Shown one piece after another: positions 35,257 to 41,873 of a DNA stretch of 59,105 bases. Positions within the stretch are counted from its first letter, which is position 1. Each line of letters begins with the position of its first letter. The translations under genes were made by a program, and so were the position numbers. The DNA is from CAYONP01 sp964405335 (GTDB taxonomy: Bacteria; Armatimonadota; UBA10988): NCBI GenBank assembly GCA_964405335.1, contig CAYONP010000027.1, forward strand, positions 1 to 59,105, in the 5' to 3' direction. Below the pieces are notes generated by a model. It was given only the letters and a program-made list of their open reading frames with translations, was not told the DNA's origin and did not search any database.

Positions 35257-35463
35257 ATGGCGAAGACGGGCTACGAACCGAAACTGATCTGCGGGCCGTT
35301 CACCAGCCTCGACCTGGCGGTGGTCGCTGGCATCATCTGCGTCCTGGCTGCCATCCTCTTTCCAGTCCGTGCCCAGATCTTCGGCGCCGCCGAAGTCGCG
35401 GCGATCGCGCCGACCAGCGAGCTGGACAGCACGGTCTACCGCAGCGCCCGCTGGAACCCATAG
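35257..35463 (+). CDS. Degenerate 68-residue prepilin-like membrane peptide
   Basis: 68 residues from ATG 35257 with a strong site (GGAGGAG, six bases upstream). The segment GPFTSLDLAVVAGIICVLAA then ILFPV mirrors the class III prepilin start G-FTLIELLVVIAIIAILAAILFPVFA, but a proline separates G from F and position 5 is aspartate instead of glutamate. The globular part of a pseudopilin is missing. Canonical prepilin peptidase processing is therefore doubtful. It may be a decayed pseudopilin or a small one-helix protein evolved from one. It lies 94 bp before the hydrolase lipoprotein gene. Confidence 0.6.
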   Translation: MAKTGYEPKLICGPFTSLDLAVVAGIICVLAAILFPVRAQIFGAAEVAAIAPTSELDSTVYRSARWNP

Positions 35464-35557
35464 ACCGCGACCTTACCCAGATTCGTCGTCGCCGCTCGCC
35501 GCTCGCCTTGCGCTGGTCGGCGTTGCGGTGGCACCATGTCGGCGCGAGGTGCGCACC

Positions 35558-36904
35558 ATGGGCAAACCGCCGATCTGGCTCGTACCGCTGCTGTTCACTT
35601 CGGTTGGCTGCCGTCCCGAGCCACCCGCGCCGCCGGCGGCGCCACCCGACCTGACCGAGCTGGCGATCCAGTTCGTCGACCGGCTGGCCGCCGGTGAGTG
35701 GGCGCAGGCGGCCGAGCCGTTCGACGCCGACATGCTCCGCGTCATGCCGCCCGACGTGCTGCGCTCGAACTGGGAGCAGCTCGTCGCCCAGGTCGGACCG
35801 TTCATCGAGCACACCGGCACGCGGCAGGTGATCGACGGCGACATCACCGCGGTGTTCGTCGTCTGCCGGTTCGAGAAGGCGGCACTCGACCTGCGCGTGG
35901 TGTTCGATGCCGAGCACCGCATCGGCGGTTTCTGGGTCTCGCCGGCGGACCGATCGGGCGAGTACGCTCCGCCCGACTACATCGACCCGACGAAGTACAC
36001 CGAGCGCGAGGTGACCGTCGGCGAGGGTGAGTGGGCACTGCCCGGCACGTTGACCGTGCCGGTCGGCGCTGGGCCGCATCCGGCGGTGGTGTTGGTCCAC
36101 GGTTCGGGCCCGCAGGACCGCGATGAGACCATCGGCCCGAACAAGCCGTTCCGCGACCTGGCCGGCGGGCTCGGCTCGCGCGGCATCGCGGTGCTGCGCT
36201 ATGTCAAGCGAACCAAGCAGCACAACGCGGCGATGGCCGCCGCCAAGGTGGAGCTGACCGTCAAAGAGGAGACGGTCGACGACGCGCTGCTGGCGGTCGA
36301 GCTGCTCCGCGCGACCGAGGGCATCGACCCGGCGCGGATCATGGTCCTCGGCCACAGCCTGGGCGGCATGTTGGTACCCCGCATCGGCGTCCGCGACGCC
36401 GGCATCGCGGGGTTCATCATCGCCGCCGGCACGACGCGTGACCTGGCCGTGGTGACCATCGACCAGCTCGACTACATCGCCTCGCTGCACCCCGACCTGC
36501 CGGCCGACGAGCGCGCCCAGCTCGACGCCCTGCGCGCCCAGGCGGTCCGCGCCGCCGATCCCGCGCTGTCGCCCGACACGCCGGCCGACGAGCTGCCGCT
36601 CGGCGTCAGCGCGCGGTACTGGCTCGATCTGCGCGCACCCAGTCCGGCCGAGCTGGTGCGCGAGCTGAACCGCCCCATCCTGGTGCTCCAGGGCGGTCGC
36701 GATTACCAGGTGACCGAGGTCGACTTCGCCGGCTGGCAGCAGGCCCTGGCCGGCCGCGACGACGCGACGTTCCACTTCTACGCCGACCTGAACCACCTCT
36801 TCGCGCCGGGCGAGGGCAAGGCAACGCCGGAAGAGTATGAGCGGCCGAACCACGTCGCGGTCAGGGTGATCGACGACATCGCCGCCTGGATTGCCGCGCT
36901 CTGA
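35558..36904 (+). CDS. Alpha/beta-hydrolase lipoprotein with DUF3887-like N-terminus
   Basis: 448 residues from ATG 35558. The N-terminus LLFTSVGC is a lipobox with C18. Residues about 30-150 resemble the DUF3887 fold (TELAIQFVDRLAAGEWAQAA; DGDITAVFVVCRFEKAALDL). The hydrolase part has VVLVHGSGPQDRDET (oxyanion region), nucleophile elbow GHSLGG, and the likely catalytic aspartate and histidine in GGRDYQVTEVDF and DLNHLF. Related enzymes are esterases or peptidases of unknown natural substrate. It ends directly beside the convergent regulator gene (no gap at 36904/36905). Confidence 0.8.
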   Translation: MGKPPIWLVPLLFTSVGCRPEPPAPPAAPPDLTELAIQFVDRLAAGEWAQAAEPFDADMLRVMPPDVLRSNWEQLVAQVGPFIEHTGTRQVIDGDITAVFVVCRFEKAALDLRVVFDAEHRIGGFWVSPADRSGEYAPPDYIDPTKYTEREVTVGEGEWALPGTLTVPVGAGPHPAVVLVHGSGPQDRDETIGPNKPFRDLAGGLGSRGIAVLRYVKRTKQHNAAMAAAKVELTVKEETVDDALLAVELLRATEGIDPARIMVLGHSLGGMLVPRIGVRDAGIAGFIIAAGTTRDLAVVTIDQLDYIASLHPDLPADERAQLDALRAQAVRAADPALSPDTPADELPLGVSARYWLDLRAPSPAELVRELNRPILVLQGGRDYQVTEVDFAGWQQALAGRDDATFHFYADLNHLFAPGEGKATPEEYERPNHVAVRVIDDIAAWIAAL

Positions 36905-37804
36905 TCACTCGATCGGCACGCAGACCTCGGTCAGCAGCTCGCTCTCGGGGGTCGCGCGCGGGTCGTTGAGATACCACTCGAGGCAGGGCGCGTCGCGCAG
37001 CGAGCGACCGCTGCCGGGCAGCCAGTCGCGCAGCAGCGCGTCGTAGACCGGGCCGACCTCGCGATACGGCCCCTGATGCACGGCGACGGCGTAGGCGCCG
37101 GCGGCGATGGTCATCACGCCGACGTCGCCCTTGCCGGCGGTGCCCGGCGCGACGGTGACGCAGGCGTCGGCGCGCAGCTTGTCGGGCGCGGTCAGATCGG
37201 GGTCGTCGTAGTAGATGCCGAGCGTCCGGCTGTTTGGCCCGAGCAGGCGCCTCATGCCGCACGACATCATCAGCTTGCCCCAGGCCCGGCCGATCTGGTC
37301 GTAGGGCCCGATGTGGCGCACGTAGGCGACGGTCGTCTCGGGCAGCTCGCGAATCTCCACGTTCATTGGGTGAGCCTCCTTGGCCAGCCACGCCGAGGCG
37401 AGTCCGTCGGCCTCGGTCGCGGGTTCGCTGCTGGGCTCATCGCGCAGCTCGCTGGGGGCGCAGCCGAAGGTGCGCTGGAACGCCCGCGTGAAGGCGCTCG
37501 GCGTGGCGTAACCACACTCGACCGCCGCGCGGGTCACGCTCCAGCCGTGGTGGAGCAGCCGCTGCGCGGCCCAGTGCAGGCGCACCCGGCGGCAGAAGGC
37601 GCCCAGCGTCTCGCCGCAGACCGCGCCGAAAATGCGGTGGAAGTGGTAAGACGAGAAGCCGACCTGCCGCGCGAGCTCGTCCAGCGACGGCACCTCGGGC
37701 GCACGCTGCTGGATCAGATCCATCGCGGCGCAGACAGCCGCCGCATAGTCGCGCAGCGTCGCCTCGCGATGTGCTTCGTCCCGCTCGTGGCTGGCGATGA
37801 GCAT
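36905..37804 (-). CDS. AraC-family regulator fused to a GyrI-like effector domain
   Basis: 299 residues from ATG 37804. Two helix-turn-helix units typical of AraC/XylS (SLDELARQVGFSSYHFHRIF; TRAAVECGYATPSAFTRAFQ) occupy about 40-125. A C-terminal GyrI/BmrR-like domain (NVEIRELPETTVAYVRHIGP; YDALLRDWLPGSGRSLRDAP) occupies 145-299. Members of this Rob/SoxS-like class sense small hydrophobic ligands and often regulate efflux or themselves. The direct repeats at 37890-37916 upstream are a likely binding site, and a promoter for the prepilin gene begins just beyond. Confidence 0.85.
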   Translation of the reverse strand: MLIASHERDEAHREATLRDYAAAVCAAMDLIQQRAPEVPSLDELARQVGFSSYHFHRIFGAVCGETLGAFCRRVRLHWAAQRLLHHGWSVTRAAVECGYATPSAFTRAFQRTFGCAPSELRDEPSSEPATEADGLASAWLAKEAHPMNVEIRELPETTVAYVRHIGPYDQIGRAWGKLMMSCGMRRLLGPNSRTLGIYYDDPDLTAPDKLRADACVTVAPGTAGKGDVGVMTIAAGAYAVAVHQGPYREVGPVYDALLRDWLPGSGRSLRDAPCLEWYLNDPRATPESELLTEVCVPIE

Positions 37805-37889
37805 GGCGGCAGGATAGCTCCGACGACGCGCGGCGACCGTCCCGTTCTTGCGGAGTTCAGCGCGCGGGGCTGGTGACCTGCCGCGGAAC

Positions 37890-37916
37890 TTGCGAGAATG
37901 CTGCGATGTTGCGAGA
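37890..37916. promoter_or_regulatory. Direct repeats TTGCGAGA, candidate AraC-type operator
   Basis: TTGCGAGA at 37890-37897 and 37909-37916, 19 bp apart (nearly two helical turns). This is the usual layout of AraC/XylS half-sites. It lies 86 bp upstream of the regulator start and 18 bp from the -35 element of the opposite promoter, so it could serve both genes. Confidence 0.5.
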
Positions 37917-37933
37917 TCATTGCAGAACTGCGC

Positions 37934-37963
37934 TTGACACCGCGGAGTGAGCGTGTGCATAAC
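37934..37963 (+). promoter_or_regulatory. Sigma70-like promoter toward the prepilin gene
   Basis: TTGACA (37934-37939), 18-bp spacer, CATAAC (37958-37963). Transcription from about 37970 would give a leader of about 260 nt before the prepilin ATG at 38231, containing the competing hairpins. The gene-free stretch 37805-38230 otherwise holds a run of nine Gs near 38040. Confidence 0.5.
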
Positions 37964-38141
37964 CATGGCGCGGTTCTGACGGTGTAATGGGGAACCACCA
38001 TGCTAGAAACCGGCGTCGGGCTCGTTCGGCTGCTGGTGGGGGGGGGTATTCCTTTTCAGCGGCATCGGTAAACTGGCCAGCTTGGACAGCGTGGTGACAG
38101 CGATGGCGGGCACGCTTCCGTATTGGCCCCATGACTGCAAG

Positions 38142-38224
38142 CAGGGCGGCCCATAGGCAACGGCAGAGCCACGGCCGCCCTGGGTCAGGGCGGGCCGCGG
38201 CTCCACAGGCGAGAGCCGCAGGAG
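38142..38224 (+). promoter_or_regulatory. Structured 5' leader with mutually exclusive hairpins
   Basis: Segment A (CAGGGCGGCC, 38142-38151) pairs perfectly with B (GGCCGCCCTG, 38173-38182). B can instead pair with C (AGGGCGGGCCG, 38187-38197; one bulged G, 5-nt loop). A third stem D/E (GCGGCTC 38197-38203 / GAGCCGC 38213-38219) abuts the Shine-Dalgarno AGGAG (38220-38224). The layout suits a switch controlling translation. I could not match it to a known riboswitch class. Confidence 0.4.
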
Positions 38225-38230
38225 ACGGCC

Positions 38231-38950
38231 ATGTCATCGGCACGACGGACAGGCTCCGGAAAGGGCGCCGGTCGCGGTCCGGGCGACCACCAAACCGCCG
38301 CCCAACGTGCGCGCCCGGCCTTCACGCTCGTCGAGCTGCTCGTCACCATCGCCCTGATCATGATGCTCAGTTCGCTGCTCTTCCCGGTCTTCACCGCCGC
38401 CCGCGAGCGAGCCAGGGAGTCGGTGTGTCGGTCGAATCTGCGTCAGTTCGGGTTGGCGATGGGCATGTACTGGCAGGACTACGAAGCACCACCGCTGCTG
38501 TTCCGACAGTTCGTGCCCAGCTACGTCGAAAAGCCGTTGATGGTTTGTCCGTCAGACCCGTTCATCGCCGAGGGCGGCTACTACACGCTCGACTACGTCA
38601 TGTGGAAGCCCCACCCTCCGGACTGGGACCCGCCCGGGCCGCTGCCACCCTGGGGAGAGGTCATCACCGACTACCCAATCTCGTACTGCTACTACTACTC
38701 GGTCGCAGGTTGGCCTTGCGCGTGGAACCACGCGCAGAGCCTGGAGAACGGCGGCTGGCTGGTCTGTGTGCTGCATGGAGATCGGTATTCCTGGCACTCC
38801 CTTAGGTACGACGGCCGCACATTGCGCCTGCTGTTCGATGGCAGCGTGCGGGTCTTCAACGTCGTCTGGGAGCGGGGTGACGACATGCACTGGAAGAGGT
38901 GTACCGATGAGGGTGGGGACTCCTGGCCGAAGTGCGACGAACGTTGGTGA
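38231..38950 (+). CDS. Prepilin/pseudopilin-type protein (H-X9-DG class)
   Basis: 239 residues from ATG 38231, AGGAG six bases upstream. A hydrophilic leader of about 30 residues ends RPA before FTLVELLVTIALIMMLSSLL, the N-methylation segment; E5 is present, but alanine stands where glycine usually precedes the cleavage site. The following RARESVCRSNLRQFGLAMGM and later LFDGSVRVFNV match the DUF1559-like or 'H-X9-DG' pseudopilins abundant in Armatimonadota and Planctomycetota. The mature protein would be exported and assembled by a type II secretion-like or type IV pilus system not present here. Eight cysteines in the globular part may form disulphides. Expression is probably governed by the long leader. 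Confidence 0.82.
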   Translation: MSSARRTGSGKGAGRGPGDHQTAAQRARPAFTLVELLVTIALIMMLSSLLFPVFTAARERARESVCRSNLRQFGLAMGMYWQDYEAPPLLFRQFVPSYVEKPLMVCPSDPFIAEGGYYTLDYVMWKPHPPDWDPPGPLPPWGEVITDYPISYCYYYSVAGWPCAWNHAQSLENGGWLVCVLHGDRYSWHSLRYDGRTLRLLFDGSVRVFNVVWERGDDMHWKRCTDEGGDSWPKCDERW

Positions 38951-39401
38951 GGCACAGCCGAATGGCGGAGGCTGGTGGCGCCTTCCGAGCCTGACCGGAC
39001 TACTTCTCGCCGCGCTGCTCGGGTCACTCCTCGGTGCGGTGGTGATGATGCTGTGCGAATGGGGACGTGTGCTGATCGGGAACACGCCCTTGACCCCCCT
39101 CGCCGGGCAGCTGCTGCCGAGTCCCTTGGGCGGCGGCCTCCGCTCGGGCGCGGCGGCCGGTTGCTGGACCGGTCTGATCGCCAGCCTCCTGTCACACCCG
39201 CGGCGGCGTTGGTGGCTGGTGGCGTTGGCGGGCCTGCTGATCGCCGCCGGCGGCTATCTGCTGCCACGGATCGAGTACCTATCTCGCCCTGGGTTCCTAG
39301 TCATCGTCACTGCTCGTGTGCTGGCCGGCCTCAGCATCGGCCTGTTGCTCGCGCTGCTGGTGCCGCTGCTGCCGATGGCGAGGGAATCGAAATCCGGGTA
39401 G
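38907..39401 (+). CDS. Membrane protein of unknown family, overlapping the prepilin gene
   Basis: 164 residues from ATG 38907, with AGAGG nearby. The first 44 bases overlap the end of the prepilin gene in another frame. Four hydrophobic segments (GLLLAALLGSLLGAVVMMLC; AAGCWTGLIASLL; WWLVALAGLLIAAGGYLL; FLVIVTARVLAGLSIGLLLA) suggest an integral membrane protein. I do not recognise it. Overlap and shared strand indicate co-expression with the prepilin. Confidence 0.6.
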   Translation: MRVGTPGRSATNVGEAQPNGGGWWRLPSLTGLLLAALLGSLLGAVVMMLCEWGRVLIGNTPLTPLAGQLLPSPLGGGLRSGAAAGCWTGLIASLLSHPRRRWWLVALAGLLIAAGGYLLPRIEYLSRPGFLVIVTARVLAGLSIGLLLALLVPLLPMARESKSG

Positions 39402-39426
39402 AGCGCCTGTGCGTACTTGCGCGGTT

Positions 39427-39765
39427 TCAGCGCGCCGGGCTGGTGACCTCGACCTGGCAGCACGGCGCGCCGTTGTGGCCGGCGGGGGTGAGCCGGATCT
39501 CGAGCGGCTCGCCCAGCGCGGTGGCGATCCGCTGCAGGGTGGCAAACCGCGGTTCGCTCTCGCCGTCTTCGAGCCGAGCGACCTGCGGCTGCTTCATGCC
39601 CAGCCGCGCAGCGAGCTGCGCCTGGGTCAGGTCGTGCTCGGCACGATAGGCGACCAGCCAGAGGGCGACTCCGCGGGCGTAGGCGGTGCGTTCCCACTCG
39701 GCGCGGAACTCCGGGTCCTCAAGCTGCCTTGCCAGAACGTCTTCCCACAGGATCCCGCTACTCAT
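39427..39765 (-). CDS. HigA-like XRE-family antitoxin
   Basis: 112 residues. The helix-turn-helix (AEHDLTQAQLAARLGMKQPQ then VARLEDGESEPRFATLQRIA) fills about 40-90, as in HigA antitoxins. It would bind the toxin and repress the operon through the inverted repeat at 40105-40122. Its ATG lies inside the end of the toxin gene (8-base overlap), so translation is coupled; toxin-first order is typical of HigBA. Confidence 0.88.
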   Translation of the reverse strand: MSSGILWEDVLARQLEDPEFRAEWERTAYARGVALWLVAYRAEHDLTQAQLAARLGMKQPQVARLEDGESEPRFATLQRIATALGEPLEIRLTPAGHNGAPCCQVEVTSPAR

Positions 39766-40114
39766 CGTTGCCCTCCGAGCGATAGGCGGCCAATCGCCGC
39801 TGGGCCGCGTTCACGGAGCGCCGGAATCCCCGCGGGTCGTGCAGCGCTTCCGGGCCGATCGCCGCGATGACCATCTCGTCACCGATGCGGCGATAGAAGG
39901 CCCGCCAAGCGCTGCGCCCCGACCGGGGCCGAAGCTCGCGCAGCATCTCGTCGCTGCCCTGAACTGAGCTGCTGTCGGGATAACCGAGCGTCTCCCCGCC
40001 GAGCCGCAGCTTCTCGATCGCCGTGGAGAGCGATTGCCGCTCGCGCAGCGGCAAGGCCAGCAGCTCGTCCACGGCCGCCGGCAACACCACCACCTTCCTC
40101 GGATTATAACGCAT
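39758..40114 (-). CDS. HigB/RelE-type (Gp49-like) toxin
   Basis: 118 residues from ATG 40114. VVVLPAAVDELLALPLRERQ, then EMLRELRPRSGRSAWRAFYR and IGDEMVIAAIGPEALHDPRG follow the RelE/ParE superfamily as found in HigB or phage Gp49-like toxins. These usually cleave ribosome-bound mRNA; arginines in the RxxxxRAFYR stretch are candidate active-site residues. The start codon lies inside an operator-like palindrome, so the mRNA is probably short-leadered or leaderless. Confidence 0.88.
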   Translation of the reverse strand: MRYNPRKVVVLPAAVDELLALPLRERQSLSTAIEKLRLGGETLGYPDSSSVQGSDEMLRELRPRSGRSAWRAFYRRIGDEMVIAAIGPEALHDPRGFRRSVNAAQRRLAAYRSEGNDE

Positions 40115-40122
40115 TCGTTATA
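40105..40122 (-). promoter_or_regulatory. Operator-like palindrome over the toxin start codon
   Basis: TATAACG-CATT-CGTTATA, a 7-bp perfect inverted repeat in AT-rich sequence surrounded by GC-rich DNA; the CAT in its centre is the toxin ATG. HigA-type repressors bind such sites. A TATAAC hexamer on the minus strand ends two bases before the start codon and may be the -10 element. Confidence 0.55.
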
Positions 40123-40168
40123 TCCCGTCGTTCTCGGCGCAGCGCCGGCGCCGGGAACGACGAATGCG

Positions 40169-41158
40169 TCAGCTCACCTTCACCGCCTGCCCCGTTCGCG
40201 CCGACTCGTAGATGGCGTCCATCAACTGGCTCTGGATCACCCCGTTGGTCGGGCTGGTCTGCGGCTCGGCGCGGCCGAGGACCGCGTCGATGAAGTTGTC
40301 CATCGGCGCCTGCGGCGTGCCGGGGATCACCGGGTACTTGACCGGCCCGCCGTGGAACACCCGGATCCACGAACCGCCCCAGCCGTCGACTTCGACCCGG
40401 CCGTGCTCGAAGATGAGCACCAGTCCGGCCCCGCCGTCGGGGCAGTTGCCGCTGATCGTGATGGTCGCGAACACCCCGCTGGCGAAGCGGATGTTCACGC
40501 TGCCGTTGATGTCGACCGGCGTGTCCATGTTGTCGACGAAGGCGTGCACCGTGTCGATTGGCTGCTCGACCGTCCAGACCAGGCTGTTGAACAGGTGCGC
40601 ACCCGAGTCATACATCTGCCCGCCGCCCGACAGCGCCGGGTCCTGCCGCCACGAGCCGGTCGTCCCGCGGCGCCAGTTCTGCGCCAGCCAGCCGGTGACC
40701 AGCTCCAGCCGGCCCAGCTCCTCGGCCCGCACCAGCTCGCGCAGGTAGCGGAACTCCGGCGTGCAGGGCGTGTTGTAGCCGATGCAGAAGACCTTGCCGC
40801 TCCGCTCCACCTCGGCCGCCAGCGTCTTCGCCTGGGTCGAGTCGGTGACCATCGGCTTTTCCATCAGCACATGGCAGCCGGCGGCCAGCGCCTGCATCCC
40901 GTGCTCGAAATGCAGCGTGTGCGGCGTGACGATGCTCACCGCGTCGGGCTTCGCCTGCGCATACATCGCCGCCGGGTCGGTGAAGATGGGCGGGGCCGGC
41001 GAGCAGTCCTTGAGGTTCCGCTCGATGAACCGCTGGACCTGTTCGACGGTGACATCGCACAGCCCGACGATGTCGACGTCGGGGTTCGCCGCATAGCGCC
41101 GGGCATGCCCGCCGGCCATGCCGCCGCAGCCGAGGATCGCAACCTTGACCTTGCTCAT
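40169..41158 (-). CDS. Gfo/Idh/MocA family NAD(P)-dependent oxidoreductase (second copy)
   Basis: 329 residues from ATG 41158 with GGAGAAGCAGG upstream. Rossmann motif VKVAILGCGGMAGGHARRYA; family lysine in HVLMEKPMVTDSTQAKTLA; GGQMYDSGAHLFNSLVWTVE provides the D/H pair. It is distant from the homologue at 13666 (different lengths and motifs), so not a recent duplicate. A sugar dehydrogenase or epimerase-type function fits the rest of the window; the substrate is unknown. Its stop codon is covered by the arm of an inverted repeat that reaches to the toxin promoter. Confidence 0.85.
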   Translation of the reverse strand: MSKVKVAILGCGGMAGGHARRYAANPDVDIVGLCDVTVEQVQRFIERNLKDCSPAPPIFTDPAAMYAQAKPDAVSIVTPHTLHFEHGMQALAAGCHVLMEKPMVTDSTQAKTLAAEVERSGKVFCIGYNTPCTPEFRYLRELVRAEELGRLELVTGWLAQNWRRGTTGSWRQDPALSGGGQMYDSGAHLFNSLVWTVEQPIDTVHAFVDNMDTPVDINGSVNIRFASGVFATITISGNCPDGGAGLVLIFEHGRVEVDGWGGSWIRVFHGGPVKYPVIPGTPQAPMDNFIDAVLGRAEPQTSPTNGVIQSQLMDAIYESARTGQAVKVS

Positions 41159-41228
41159 GGGACCTGCTTCTCCGCGCGGGTAGCCTAGCGCAATGCTCCC
41201 CCGCGCGCCAGGGGATGGGGCAAGGTTG

Positions 41229-41258
41229 TTGCCGGGGCATCGCAGGGCGGCGTAGAAT
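41229..41258 (+). promoter_or_regulatory. Candidate promoter of hicBA
   Basis: TTGCCG (41229-41234), 18-bp spacer, TAGAAT (41253-41258), eleven bases before the hicB GTG. The -10 region TAGAATGGGAG followed by GAGAC resembles TACAATGGGGAG followed by GAGAC at 7511. Confidence 0.4.
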
Positions 41259-41269
41259 GGGAGCGAGAC

Positions 41270-41506
41270 GTGGCGGAGCACGCCGTGGTGCCGGTCCGGT
41301 TCGTCATTGAGCAACACCCTGAGGGATTCGTCGCCTATCCACTCGGCGTTGAGGGCGTCGTGATCGGCGAGGGTGACACCGCCGACGAGGCCCTGGCCGA
41401 TTGCCGGTCGGCGTTGGCCTTCCATGTCGAGACCTTTGGGGCCGAGGTGCTCGGTGGCGCCGAGCCGATTCTGGATGCGTTCCTGGTCGAGGCTGGCGCC
41501 GATTGA
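41270..41506 (+). CDS. HicB-like antitoxin
   Basis: 78 residues from GTG 41270. VRFVIEQHPEGFVAYPLGVE then GDTADEALADCRSALAFHVE is the HicB fold. The stop overlaps the TTG start of hicA (TTGA), so the two are translationally coupled; antitoxin-first order is a known variant. No DNA-binding C-terminal tail is present, so autoregulation would need another protein. Confidence 0.85.
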   Translation: MAEHAVVPVRFVIEQHPEGFVAYPLGVEGVVIGEGDTADEALADCRSALAFHVETFGAEVLGGAEPILDAFLVEAGAD

Positions 41507-41745
41507 GCGATCGATTCCCGATCGACGCGCCTCAAGCCCGAGTGCTTCGAGCCCTGCGCTCGCTTGGCTTCCAGGTCCTGCGCGAACGCGAACACATCGC
41601 CCTGGTACGCCTCAACGCCGACGGCACTCGGACTCGGATGTCGCTGCCCAACCACCCACGGCTGAAGGGCAGCACGCTCCGCACCGCCTGCCGGCTCGCC
41701 AGGATCGACCGGGATGAGTTTCTACAGGCGTACGACGCAGCTTGA
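41503..41745 (+). CDS. HicA-like mRNA interferase toxin
   Basis: 80 residues from TTG 41503: SDRFPIDAPQARVLRALRSL then GFQVLREREHIALVRLNADG. The fold is a double-stranded RNA-binding-like HicA domain; the histidine in REREHIAL is the expected catalytic residue. LPNHPRLKGSTLRTACRLAR is the typical C-terminal half. The TTG start overlapping the hicB stop explains why the true frame is easily missed. Confidence 0.82.
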   Translation: MSDRFPIDAPQARVLRALRSLGFQVLREREHIALVRLNADGTRTRMSLPNHPRLKGSTLRTACRLARIDRDEFLQAYDAA

Positions 41746-41873
41746 GCGTCCGGCCGTCCACACCGGCCACAGCCATCGCTCCGGACCCGTCTGACCTCAC
41801 ATCGCGCGCAACCGCTCGCAGCAGGAGGTCGGCCTGGTTGGCCGAAACGCGAGTTGCTGTCTTGGAGAGCAGT

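Noticed and set aside
38142..38224. GEMM-type cyclic-di-GMP riboswitch
   Set aside because: GGCAA and GCAGAGCCACGG loosely recall the GEMM core, but the required order of GGCAAACC, GGACGCAAAGCC and the tetraloop-receptor stems is not met. Kept only as an unnamed structured leader.
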